DNA from: Urechis unicinctus | Taxonomy: Eukaryota > Annelida > Polychaeta > Xenopneusta > Urechidae | DNA length: 64,000 bases | Assembly: GCA_034190875.2 (NCBI GenBank) | Contig: CM067356.1 | Coordinates: 69,356,527 to 69,420,526 of the forward strand | Direction: 5' to 3' | Part shown: piece after piece, positions 50,040 to 62,347 of the stretch | How positions within the stretch are numbered: position 1 is the stretch's first letter | How the letters are laid out: each line of letters starts with the position of its first letter | Notes under the pieces: model-generated | The model's input: only the letters and a program-made list of their open reading frames with translations | Database searches by the model: none | What the model was told of the DNA's origin: nothing | Made by a program: the position numbers and the translations under genes

Positions 50040-51580
50040 CAGAAGTCTCAATCCTCCCTTAAAATATGTAAATACTTGATACCCAGGTTTTCATTTTTAC
50101 TTGTCCTTTGGGAGGATTTTGCACGCGTATTGATACATATGTACCAGAGGGCAGGAGTTTATCAGAACTAGAATTAATATGTTTCCTACTCCTAGCTTCA
50201 TTCTGTAACTCTTCAGCTTCTCTAATTGCTTTAAGTCTCTCACCTTCATTTCGCTTACCACGGATTTTAGGCAATCGTTGTCAAGTTCCATATATAGCCT
50301 GATATGGACTAATTCCATATGGGCCTATTGTGATATTCTATGAATACAGGGCTTCAGCTAAATACTTTATCCACTTTCGTGAATCGACTTCAGTTAATTC
50401 TAACAAAAGTTTTGGATAATACCATTAAATCTTTTCAACCTTCCCTTACTCTGGGAATGATGTTCAATCCCACATTCTCCCATCCAATCTCCAATAGGTT
50501 AAGAAGTAAATTCTCCGCCATTGTCGGATACAATATCTTCTGGGATACCATAGCGACTAATGATAAGAAATGGTAAAGTCTCGCTAACTAACTCAGAGGA
50601 TTTAATTGCTAATGGAATTGCTTCCGCCCAACCTGTCATATGTTTGGTATAAGTTAACAGGTATCTTTTTCCATGCTTACAACGGGGAAATGGACCAACT
50701 AAATAGATGCCCCGAATATGAAATGAGGTGGTACTGGCATATCTCCAGTTATTGAAGTTGGGTTTGGTGGTGTAAGTGCACAACAATGCACGTAAGTGGT
50801 TATTAATTCTCTGACATGCTTTCGCATTCCAGGACAGATTTAAGTTTTTTGAACACTAGCCAGAGTTTTCACAATGCCTGTTTGGGCTGTTTCTTCATGA
50901 CAGCATTTTATTACGCATTGACGATACTGCCTAGGTAAGAGAACACGGAGCTAAGCATCCAAGGCCTTGGCTTGCGAGGCCATATTATATAACTCCGTTC
51001 ACAGATACATATGGCGAGTCATTATTATCCTGTTCAGGTTCAATGTTCTCATAAAAAAACTCACCTCGCTTACCTTCCATTTATGTATCTTGCGTTATAC
51101 TTCTGCTTTCCATGGGTCTGGGTTGACTTTTATTTGGATTAAGTGACGTACGATCAGAGGTTTTAACGATGCTCCCCGATATAACATATCTGCAGCTTGA
51201 TTTAGCTTTCCTGGTAGAATAATATCATCTCTCAACATCTCACTAACACAATTCTCCATTATACGCATCTTACAAACAAAATTGTTAAAAGTGTTGTTGC
51301 TAATAAGTGTATGCGTTGAACCTGTAAATATTAGTGCAATTTAACTTATTGACAGGGCATCCTCTGGCTCTAAAAGTGTGCGTTTTTAATATTTTGAACA
51401 ATCATAGGTCCAATGACGACCACCGTACTTCTAGCATGGGCTGGTGAGAGGCCAAGTGTTGATATAGGGGTCATAACCGTTCTGCAGTTACGAGCAACGT
51501 GGCTTGGTTTGCCACATCGGCAGCATTCTAGTGGGGCTTCCTCAACTTTTCGTTGGTGTTTGATGACAAATTCTAGCAAA
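50040..51580 (-). pseudogene. Ty3/gypsy-type retrotransposon relic (gag knuckle and integrase)
   Basis: On the - strand, 51579-51370 contains CCRCGKPSHVARNC, a C-x2-C-x4-H-x4-C nucleocapsid knuckle. About 51190-51160 has NQAADMLYRGASL, resembling the RNase H/integrase linker. 50786-50499 encodes an integrase core: YLVGPFPRCKHGKRYLLTY, TGWAEAIPL and ISRYGIPEDIVSDNGGEF. After a frameshift, GPYGISPYQAIYG (about 50330-50290) follows. The first catalytic Asp before VGPFP reads Tyr; the Asp of SDNGG remains. The reverse transcriptase is missing between knuckle and integrase, so it is an internally deleted, inactive copy. LTRs were not identified. Confidence 0.82.
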
Positions 51581-51599
51581 CGTCCTCTTGCAGTTAATG

Positions 51600-54145
51600 C
51601 GCCATCAAGTTTGGAAAAGGGGTAATATGCACCCTAGCTAATACTTTGCTGGAATCTCCACTGTCACACGAAGGAAAGTCCTTTCCAAAATGAGCCGCGC
51701 AACTGGAGAAAAAAGGCGAAGGCCCACGTGAGGAGGGGGGAGATTTGCTTTGCTGTATACTGGACATTTCACGAATATTTGAACTTTAGATATACTCTAA
51801 GAAGCAAGTTTTTCTTAAGCCAAATGTTTCTTTTGTATAATGACAATCGTGGCGTGGGAGTTGGATTTCCCATAGGCCTTTGACCAATCCACGCTATTGG
51901 ACCACGGCCTCTGGCGTAAACGAACCCGCATGGGCTAAAGTAGACTTGTTAGCCATTGACCAATGAAATTTAGCGCAGGCCATATCGTGCTGATAATTGA
52001 TGGGGGAAGGCAGGGGGAACACAATTACATTTTTCAGTCCTAGCACCAGACATCGCTGTTAGCGATAGTAAGTCATGTGTTCAAGCTTTTAGCAAACTGC
52101 GGGGATTATACATTCATATCAATAGTGAGCCTTTACCAGGCGTCGGTATGTCATGCAAAACTGCAGCCTTCCAGCACACTTTGGCATTGTTTGACTCCTA
52201 TTTAGGTACAATCAACTTTCCATTGGTAAGACAATCAATGGTGTGATCTGTTGCAGTCCATGATATCCTTGCACTCAGGCAAACGTTACCCTCCACATAT
52301 AGGAAATCATGGTTCTGTCCATGCCATGTGTCCAGATTTAAAACACGCGAGATCAGTTACGCCAAGTAACCCATCCTTCCCAGAAACTTACCAATATCAT
52401 GGAAATTAAGCGATACCTTAATGCCACCCCCCGTTCTAAATATGTCTGACTGGACTGGCATATTTGTATTTTTCCATGTATCTAACGTCCCATTCTAAGT
52501 CACGAAAAAGGGACTCATGTAGAAGACACAATCACTTCATCCGATGTTCCTTCCGCAGCAACTCTGACATCAGTTGAAACTTTGCAGTTTGTGTCCAGCA
52601 AGAGTGTGCTCAACAGGATATCTCTTCTACAGATCATATCATTTGTTCTAAACTGACTATTTGTATCCAACATCTTTAGCAATATATGATACTAAAGACA
52701 GGAGTATGAACTCTACCTAGCTCTAGCTTATATCACTAGACAGACGATGTTATCAAAACTGTAAGGACAAAATCAAACGATTATCGATTACATATTCTCG
52801 ATTTCAGCTATATTGCAGAGATGTATTCAAAGCCACATAAGCAAATATTCTTCTTTGAATTAAGCATATCATATATGATTCTTGGAATGATTTCTCATAT
52901 TTTCGATCCCTCACATGTGACTTTGTCTGGCTCACATTATGCTTTTTAACAAGGAACAGCAGATAAGAGCAAGGCCAAATACTCTAATGAAGAGACATAT
53001 CCGCCGCAATTTCAATGCCATAGCAACTAGTCACTTATTGCCAAAAAACCTCATTTTTTTCGCTTACACACACACACGCCTCACACGATTAAACACACAC
53101 ACGGAAAAAAAATCCATTCGTCTTTCAGGAATGTGATTAAACATCGATTCCATGACGTCATTCAACTCACCTTTGGCTTGTTGCCGTTTGTAGATTTGGT
53201 TATATTTCTGCCAAAGGAAATTGACAGAGGTACATTTTTACCAGCCCCTCCGTGTGGTACTGTGTATCCCATCTATGATTCTATGTAGTGGCATGATACA
53301 AAGCCGGATCCGGAGATCCCCCCTTTGTATTTGTGGATGCGATTAACAAAATCAACCAGTATGTCACTGAGATATTTTATCGTATTTGAATAGGATTCTA
53401 TCCGTATAATGCAATTCATTTATATACACAAACTGAAGTGTATTCGCATTCACTTTGTATAATATGCAATGTGGGCCTCTTGGGAATACAACACTCGGGG
53501 CACTATATAACCGGCCCGCTCATATGATTTAGGAAAGGAATTTTTCTAGTCCAGAGATGAGATTTTGACCGATAATCTAGGGAAGCCTCATTGTTAAAAA
53601 CCTCAATGAAACCAATCAGCAACTTAACTCCTGGACTCGTGTTATTTCTCTAGCTAGTCCCCACTCAAGCAACTACAAGCAGCAAAGAAAACTATAACGA
53701 ATGCATTTGCATATGATCAATATTTTGAAATGTTGTGCTGCAAGAACTGAACAGAAGTTAATATCATATGTCCCTGCATGAGTTCGAACAAATTGAACTT
53801 AACTTAGCACTGTTGGGTACGTTTCTTATAGACCAGATATTGGATCGATCGTCAGTGAATGAACGGTGAGGTTGAGCCTTTCTTGTCTTTCCCTATTTTG
53901 TACCCTTCACCGGGAAAGGTGGGAAGTTCCCATCGAATGATAGGTTCTTTAGCTAGTGTTGTCTCCGATTCTCCCAATAATCTACTGATTCATTTTGGAT
54001 CAAACACCATTCTTTTGGTGCAGGTTGTAGCTATGCCATTTGGCAAGTGGGTGATGAAAGTATGACTCGATGCAGTTATATGCAATCTGTTTGACATTTA
54101 ATATATTACATGAAGTAATATGAGGTGAAACGAGTTCGATTCGTG
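51600..54145. other. No supported gene
   Basis: AT-rich sequence with short frames only. A CACACACACACGCC stretch (about 53068-53105) is the only simple repeat of note. Confidence 0.45.
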
Positions 54146-54148
54146 TAT

Positions 54149-54535
54149 TATATTTCTAAAGTGCGTGAGCTATCTTTACATTCCCCTATCTAGCCTTGTA
54201 TAGTTCAGAGGTGTGAAATTCAGACTAGCTGCTTTTGCCATGCCATGGAGGGGCTACTTCCCCAACAAATACAAACATCAGTCACGACACACAAGTAGGC
54301 GTAACCGGTTTCCTTACCGACTTTATCAGGAGCGGTTTACTACATATAAAATAGCTACCAGGGGGAGGTTGTTGGGGAGAGGAGACAAAGGCTATGGAAC
54401 AGCAAATGTGACATATTTGCATGTAGCTCCGTGCGGAATGCAATGGTGGTCATTACTGTATAACAGGACATATTAGCGCTTTCGCGGCATAGCTCACACC
54501 TGGAGCACGTGGAAGTCTGATGGACCACAACATCC
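54149..54535 (+). repeat. ~390 bp dispersed repeat, copy 1
   Basis: Shares with 59547-59925 the order: TTTCTAAAGTGCGTGAGCTA, CTAGCCTTGTATAGTTCA, GGGGCTACTTCCCCAACAA, CAAATGTGACATATTTGCAT and GTGGTCATTACTGTATAACA. The two copies are in the same orientation and perhaps 75-80% identical. Confidence 0.75.
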
Positions 54536-54874
54536 AAATTATATTCTATATATTTACCTTATTCAGTCAACTACAAGCTTAGCTGCGGGATTAAGTATGT
54601 GCAAAGTGTCCATGACAACCATTCGTGATCAGTGACTAAGCACATCGATTCACGAAATTCTTCCTTAACAATAAAAGCTGTTTTAACTTATTCTTATTAC
54701 GAGACAAAGAGTCATTGGGTTCCGTGGCTTTCCATGTGTAAATAGTACCCGTATTAAGCGCTAATTTAATATCTCATTTTATTGATCATCTTAAACCACA
54801 TTTCTGGCCAACAATATTTCTTAGCCAAACATTTGAGTTGCACCGAGTAAGTAATAAAATGCAAGATTCTTTTT

Positions 54875-55155
54875 ATGATTTATTATGATAATGATGATAA
54901 TGATGACAATGATATCGATGAAGATGATGACTAAGAAGTCAATGATCATCATGATCATGGTTATGATGATAATCATTATCATGGTGCCAATGTGATTAAA
55001 ATGTTGATGAAGGTGTAAGGATGATAATCATCATAATTATGATGATAAATGATGACAATGATGGATATAAAAAATGATGACTATGATGTTTATTATAGTG
55101 GCAATGATGATGATTGTTAAGAACATTATGATTATGATGATGATGATGTCATTTT
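54875..55155. repeat. GATGAT/ATGATA-rich simple sequence
   Basis: Irregular mixture of ATGATGATA, GATAATCAT and ATGACAATG. No unit is regular enough to call a minisatellite. Confidence 0.85.
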
Positions 55156-55740
55156 CGCTAAGTTCACCTCACCCCATAATGGGCATGACACTTAACGTTA
55201 ATCAGTTTCTAAACCCTACAGGCCGCAATCTTTTAAAATTTTAGCCTCAACATTCCTTCAGGATCTAGGTATAATCCACACAATATACTACATGGAATGG
55301 CTTCAAGCTGCAAACTACATTAAATGGCTGTCGATTCACCATGCATGTACAGACTGCATCTTACATTCCATTGTTTCGCTACATTTTACACCATACTCTT
55401 CATTAAATGGCCTCAGCTGGATTTGTAGTCACTACTGCATCGTGCCCTCTTGATAGGAGGAAATGAAATTATAAACGGGCGGGACTTTCAAAGTTACACT
55501 TCCTTGTGAACATTCACCAAACCAAACGACTGCCACCTCGCATGACGCCTCAATATATTTGGTAAACGACACCCAGTACAGCGCATGAGAGGTGACCCGA
55601 GTCAAACGTCGCATATAACGAGTAAGGGCGTTCCTGTGAGGACATGGTATCTGCGTTCTGATGCGTAGTAACCCAATTGAACCGGGCCATTTTACCTGTC
55701 TTTCTTGAACGCTATCTCTTTTGACGTACTTTCTCCTCAG

Positions 55741-55827
55741 TTGGAATCTAGGTTAACTGTAACGTTCCCAGCGCATCGTCTGCAACATCATCTGATGCAC
55801 ACAGAAGACGGTCTTCACTCCATCCAG
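55741..55827 (+). other. Possible exon in unit 1
   Basis: TTTCTCCTCAG precedes TTGGAATCTAGG and CTCCATCCAG is followed by gtatgtgaa, so acceptor and donor look good. Unit 2 carries the same piece (58235-58323) with both splice signals kept and a 1-base length difference. The frame is therefore not conserved. It could be a non-coding exon or part of a decayed gene. Nothing in the ~30 residues is recognisable. Confidence 0.25.
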
Positions 55828-56029
55828 GTATGTGAATATTTGCAAAAGGTCGTTTTAATTGACTGGTCTTAGTAATCTGCGTACTTGTGTGATTAGCTCG
55901 AGAGATCCATACATTGCTTGCATGGTCTGCTGGCCTGTATATAACTGAATTATGATATTCTCATATATTTGCGGAACTACTTCAATATATTACTATTTCT
56001 CGGCTTAATACATGCACCTTATCTACCAC

Positions 56030-57260
56030 AATACAATATCGACCACAACCCAACGCATAAACCACCTACCTACACTCAACATTGGCCGCTACCCCTCATC
56101 GACCAACTGCCCACATCAACCACATCCCAACATCTACACAAACTACTGTTCTACATCGACCGCCATCCCAGTTCGACCCCTAACCGACGACGACCCAAAA
56201 TCAACCACTCGCCCACATCGACCACCATCCTGCAATGACCACCGTCCCCAAATTTCCTGCTACTCAACATAGACCTACGTTATCAACCATCGCCCTCATC
56301 GGCCACTGCGTTTCAGCAACCTCCATCTATTATCGGCCACAACCTCATGTCTATCACAACTCCACATTAACCAATCCCTAACATAAACTGGCATCTCAAA
56401 TCGACCACCTACCCACCCGCTACATTGACCGCTACCCCACATTCCCTGCTACCCCAAATAGACCACCCTTATCAACCACCGCCTTCATCTACCACTGTCT
56501 ATCAACAACCGGCATCCCAAATCGACCACAAACCCACATCGATCACTATCCTACATTGACCGCTACTCCACATTCCCTGCTACCCCACATAGACCACCCT
56601 AACCCACCACCTCACATGGACAGGCCACCCCATACCTATAACCAACTCACATCGACCACCATCCAAAATCGACACACACCTAACATCAACTGGTTGTCCC
56701 ATCGACCACAATCCCACCACAACTCGACATCCACCCCACATTGAAAGCATCCCCACATCAAGCGCCATTCTACATCCACATCCACTCCACATCGGCCACT
56801 TCTCTGATTGATCACCATCCCACATCGACCATATTCCAACAATGATTGCCACCTCACAGCATCCACCACTCCACATCGACTTCCACCACCCCCACATCGA
56901 CCCACAATGATTGCCCACCACGCATCGACCACCACCCCACATCGACCACCCTACATCCACATCCACATCCACATCCACATCGGCCACTTCTCTGATTGAC
57001 CACCATCCCACATCGACCATATTTCAACAATGATTGCCACCTCACAGCAACCACCACTCCACATCGACCACCACCCCACATCGACCACCACCACGCATCG
57101 ACCACCACCCCACATCGACCATAAACCCACATAAACGGCCATTCCAACATCTTCCATCACCAAAATTGACAACTGCCCCTCACCATTCGCAAACCAACTT
57201 CGACCTTTACCTACATCGACCACAACCTAACATCGACCAACTCTCCTCATCGACCGCCAC
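56030..57260 (+). repeat. CACATCGACCACCACCC minisatellite
   Basis: Tandem units of about 16-17 bp (CCCACATCGACCACCAC with variants CCTACATTGACCGCTAC and so on), grouped in longer higher-order blocks. Proline/histidine/threonine frames and their - strand tryptophan/glycine counterparts are artefacts. Confidence 0.9.
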
Positions 57261-57875
57261 TCCTAATCCACAGTTACTTCTTCATGTCCACCTCTGCCAC
57301 CCGAATTACACCACCTTTTGAACATATGTCAGACGCTAGCCTGTCATCAAGACGAAGTTTCCTATTCGAAAAAATTCCATGCTGTACGCTTTTACCTTTG
57401 CAAACTCGCCTAGCCCAGGCAACAATCTTTTAGGGCGTGCCGCCTAAATTCAGTAAGGCATTATGGTCTTTCCAAACACATACGGCGAAAACCTTACTCT
57501 CTGGTGATAAAAAGAACTTTATATCGGCGGTACACGTATCACCGTCCGAGCGCAAACATTGTTCACCTGTCTGTGTACGCTGAGAATGCGGGAATAGGCT
57601 TATAAAATAGAACTTGACACGGTGTCACGAATATATCATTATCATATGATAAGTCGGTGCAGCAATGTATGTGATTGGCAAGAAACCATTGCAGGTGATT
57701 TTTGTCCCAATGTAGACTAGGATAGTTGAGATGACCAAGTCATGCTTTCGCTGAGTTATCTTGATCTGTACCGTTCGTGGCTATGTATTATTTAGCTTGC
57801 ACAAATGCCATCGCAATCAGTGCTGTTTGTCGATTTGTATGCATGTATGTATGCTTCTTAACTTTTATGTTGTTT

Positions 57876-59547
57876 CGCTCTACATTTTGCACCATACTCT
57901 CCATTAAAAGGCCTCAACTGAATTTGTAGTCTCTACTGAATCGTGCTCTCTTGATAGTCGGAGTTGCAATTATAAATGGGCGGGACTTTAAAAGTTACAC
58001 ATCCTTGTGAACATTCACTGAACCGAACAACCGCCATGACGAATCATGCTTCAAAACACATAGCAAACGACACCCATTAAAGCGCATGAGCGGAGCCACG
58101 CGTCACATATAACGAGTAAGGGCGTTTCTGTGCCGACATAGTATCTGCGTTCTGATACGTTGGTAACCCATTTATACCGGGTCATTTTACCTGTCTTTCT
58201 CGAACGCTATCTCTTTGACGTACTTTCCCCTCAGTTGGAATCTAAAGTTAACTGTAACGTTTCCACCGCTTCGTCTGCCACATCATCTGATGCACACAGA
58301 AATCGGTCTTCACTCCATCCAGGTATGTGAATATTTGCAAAAGGTCGTTATAATTGACTTGTCTTAGTAATCTGCCTACATACCCACATCGACCACCGCG
58401 CTACATTGACCGCTACCCCACATTCCCTACTACCCCAAATAGACCACCCTTATCAACCACCGCCTTCATCTACCACTGTCTATCAACAACCGGCATCCCA
58501 AATCGACCACAAACCCACATCGATCACTATCCTACATTGACCGCTACTCCACATTCCCTGCTACCCCACATAGACCACCTTAACCCACCACCTCACATGG
58601 ACTGGCCACCCAATACCTATAACCAACTCACATCGACCACCATCCAAAATCGACACACACCTAACATCAACTGGTTGTCCCATCGACCACAATCCCACCA
58701 CAACTCGACATCCACCCCACATTGAAAGCAACCTCACATCAAGCACCATCCTACATCCAAATCCACTCCACGTCGGCCACTTCTCTGATTGATCACCATC
58801 CCACATCGACCATATTACAACGATGATTGCCACCTCACAGCGACCACCACTCCACATCGACCACCACCCCACATCGACCACCACGACGCATGAAGCACCA
58901 TCCTACATCCACATCCACTCCACATCGGCCACTTCTCTGATTGACCACCATCCCACATCGACCATATTCCAACAATGATTGCCACCTCACAGCAACCACC
59001 ACTCCACATCGACCACCACCCCACATCGACCACCACCACGCATCGACCACCACCCCACATCGACCATAAACCCACATAAACGGCCATTCCAACATCTTCC
59101 ATCACCAAAATTGACAACTGCCCCACATCGTCCGCAAACCAATTTCGACCTTTACCCACATCGTCCACCCCTTTACATCGACCAACTCTCCTCATCGACC
59201 GCCACTCCTAATACACAATTACTTCTTCATGTCTACCTCTGCCACCCGAATTACACCACCTTTTGAACTTATGTCAGACGCCAGCCTGTCATCAAGACGA
59301 AGTTTCCTATTCGAAAAAAATCCATGCTGTAGGCTTTTACTTTTGCAAACTCGCCTAGCCCAGGCAACGATCTTTTAGGGCATGCCGCCTAAATTCAGTA
59401 AGGCATTATGGTCTTTCCAAACACATAAGGCAAAAACCTTACTCTCTTGCGGTAAAAAGCACCTTTTATCGGCGGTACACGTATCACTGTCCGAGCGCAA
59501 ACCATGTTCACCTGTCTGTGTACGCCGAGAATGCGGGAATAGGCTTA
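57876..59547 (+). repeat. Tandem segmental duplication, unit 2
   Basis: Direct copy of unit 1 with a shorter minisatellite (58375-59210). It ends at AATAGGCTTATA, exactly where the 54.1 kb dispersed repeat's second copy begins. The second duplication and that repeat therefore share a breakpoint. Confidence 0.88.
58375..59210 (+). repeat. CACATCGACCACCACCC minisatellite, second array
   Basis: Same family and same higher-order order as the end of the first array: 58390-58860 aligns with 56410-56880. Confidence 0.9.
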
Positions 59548-59925
59548 TATTTCCAAAGTATGTGAGCTATGTTTCGATTCGCCTTTCTAGCCTTTTATAG
59601 TTCATAGGTGTAGAAATCAGACCGACCGCTTCTACCACGCTATGAAGGGGCAACTTCCCTGGCAATCACATACATCAGTCAAGACTAATTGACAACTTTA
59701 TAAGGAGCAGTAAGCTGAATACAAAATGGCCCCCTCTAAGGGATGGGAGTCGGTGAGACGCAAGCTATGGAAGAACAAATGTGACATATTTGCATGTAGC
59801 ACAGTATGGAATTTCATGGTGGACATTCTTGTGTATCGGGACACACTGGCGTTATCCCTGCATACTTCACGCGTAGGGCACGAGTGACTTCATTACAAAT
59901 AAAAGGTTAGATAAATATACCTAAT
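59547..59925 (+). repeat. ~380 bp dispersed repeat, copy 2
   Basis: Second copy of 54149-54535. It is followed directly by the - strand coiled-coil ORF. Confidence 0.75.
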
Positions 59926-60195
59926 ACAGTCAACTGTAGGCTCCTCTAGATGTTTCACTGTTTTCAGAATGTCATCGTTTTTAGTCTCAAAATCCCTGAC
60001 GGCATCTCTCAGCTCGATCTCTAAATCCATCTCCTCTCGTGTACAATCTATATATAACTTTAACTCTTTTGCACAGCCTTCTAGCTCAGCAATACTGTCT
60101 TTGGTGTTCATTTCTATAACTCGTTTATTCGGTGACTGTCCGCTCATGCGTGGTAGAATGCAGTTGGGGGTCGTTACGATTGCCACATGGTACAT
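59893..60195 (-). CDS. Small coiled-coil ORF, MNTKDSIAEL type
   Basis: A 100-codon frame with an upstream in-frame extension. Counting from the internal ATG that matches the 8756 ORF, it reads MNTKDSIAELEGCAKEL, then EIELRDAVRDFETKNDD, then LKTVKHLEE. It shares start, acidic heptads and KNDD with the ORF at 8756-9049 but lacks that ORF's internal duplication. The sequence after VDC is unrelated. No polymerase tail was recognised nearby, so its link to Polinton debris here is weaker. Function unknown. Confidence 0.4.
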   Translation of the reverse strand: MYHVAIVTTPNCILPRMSGQSPNKRVIEMNTKDSIAELEGCAKELKLYIDCTREEMDLEIELRDAVRDFETKNDDILKTVKHLEEPTVDCIRYIYLTFYL

Positions 60196-60199
60196 TAAA

Positions 60200-61110
60200 C
60201 TACTCTGTCAGCAGCAGTTTTGGTGATCACCGTTTGGTGCTCTCTTTATGGCATTGCAGGGCTTGAGTTGTTGATTACCATCGTATTGTGAGGAGGCATC
60301 CTGGCCCTCTACACAATACATGCTAACTTCAACCTCCAGTACTCATTCCCAGTAAAAGCACCCCCTCCCAATGTAGTAGAGGAGATAATAATGAGGCACG
60401 TGGGGTAAGCTGTGAGGGGTTGATAACACAAAACCTAAAGTGGAAGTGGCCCTGCTTGAACTGGACAGCAGTCATCATACCATGGTGCTTTTCATTTTTT
60501 TTCATTTGTACCAAAAACATTTTTACATTTTTTTAAACTATTGTGTAAAGTTATTTTACAATTTTTATTCAAATTCATTTACAATGTTTTCATTTTTTAA
60601 TATTATTTTTTTTACATGTTTACAGCGCGTTAAAGTCCGTGCAATGAAATCACTATGTGCACTGGGTCGATAACATTCACTCTCCGCTAGTAGGTGGCGA
60701 AGCAGGTGCACTGCATGTTTTTCTGATGCCTTCTGGTGCTTCAGCGTTCCTACGTTGGATCATTGCGCTTTTGTCATTGATTAAAACCGCCTGGAATGCT
60801 TTGACTGATCTAGCCTTAATTTTCCCCCTTCATTGTGTTTGTGACCGCAGCAAATATTAGTTTAAACTAATGATCCGAGATATTGCCATCTTTAAGTGAT
60901 TGCATGTAGTCCACAGTTGCATCCAGTACTGTGGCAATTGGAATGGCAACCACTGTAGACATTACACCTATGCCACCTGCGCAAGGACACATATCAACCG
61001 TAAATAAATCAGTGTCTACTGCATTCATTGAGTTAACTGTACGCCTGTATATTTGTACATAACACAATATTGTTTAATATCTTTCTCAAAGTTATCCTTC
61101 TTGAGGCTGA
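60200..61110. other. Unassigned stretch
   Basis: Frames of 60-80 codons on both strands. The - strand frame 61067-60867 (VDMCPCAGGIGVMSTVVAIP) and the broken + frame at 60270-60400 (NFNLQYSFPVKAPPPNVVEE) look protein-like by composition. I do not recognise them. They may be further element genes next to the coiled-coil ORF. A T-rich low-complexity tract lies at 60490-60625. Confidence 0.3.
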
Positions 61111-61228
61111 TATCATTCAACTTTTAGGAATGCCCTGAATTCTCATCGGTGGAGGGCAGCGATGCCGTCCGAATGGTTGTTTGTTGTTACATACGCCCAC
61201 ACACATATGCCCACACACATACGCCAAC

Positions 61229-62236
61229 ATACATACATACATACATACATACATACATACATACATACATACATACATACATACATACATACATACATAC
61301 ATACATACATACATACATACATACATACATACATACATACATACATACATACATACATACATACATACATACATACATACATACATACATACATACATAC
61401 ATACATACATACATACATACATACATACATACACATACATACATACATACATACATACATACATACATACATACATACATACATACATACATACATACAT
61501 ACATACATACACATACATACATACATACATACATACATACATACATACATACATACATACATACATACATACATACATACATACATACATACATACATAC
61601 ATACATACATACATACATACATACATACATACATACATACATACATACATACATACATACATACATACATACATACATCACATACATACATACACATACA
61701 TACATACATACATACATACATGCATACATACATACATACATACATACATACATACATACATACATACATACATACATACATACATACATACATACATACA
61801 CATACATACATACATACATACATACATACATACATACATACATACATACATACATACACATACATACATACATACATACATACATACATACATACATACA
61901 TACATACATACATACATACATACATACATACATACATACATACATACATACATACATACATACATACATACATACATACATACATACATACATACATACA
62001 TACATACATACATACATACATACATACATACATACATACATACATACATACATACATACATACATACATACATACATACATACATACATACATACATACA
62101 TACATACATACATACATACATACATACATACATACATACATACACATACATACATACATACATACATACATACATACATACATACATACATACATACATA
62201 CATACATACATACATACATACATACATACATACATT
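61229..62236. repeat. (ACAT)n tetranucleotide microsatellite, ~1 kb
   Basis: About 250 units of ACAT with some ten single-step interruptions (CACAT at 61430, 61510, 61690, 61800, 61858 and 62140; TCACAT at 61678; one TGCAT). Because all frames are open on both strands, ORFs of up to 416 codons (Tyr-Ile-His-Thr or Met-Tyr-Val-Cys) cross it. None is credible. Confidence 0.98.
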
Positions 62237-62347
62237 AATACATACATATATTCATACTTAGATGCATACATACATGCAGACATAAATACTTACATATATA
62301 CATCTTCATTGTTATCTGCTCATTATTTCAGGTTACAAAAACGCATC

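Larger units (their letters stand above)
55378..57605 (+). repeat. Tandem segmental duplication, unit 1
   Basis: Runs from CTACATTTTACACCATACTC to CGCTGAGAATGCGGGAATAGG and recurs as 57876-59547. Contents in order: a unique ~500 bp left part, a CACATCGACC minisatellite (56030-57260), and a ~300 bp right part (TGTCATCAAGACGAAGTTTCC region). Apparent identity outside the minisatellite is about 90%. Confidence 0.88.

Noticed and set aside
56580-59195. Trp/Gly/Val-rich ORFs on - and Pro/His/Thr-rich ORFs on +
   Set aside because: Both are readings of the CACATCGACC minisatellite.
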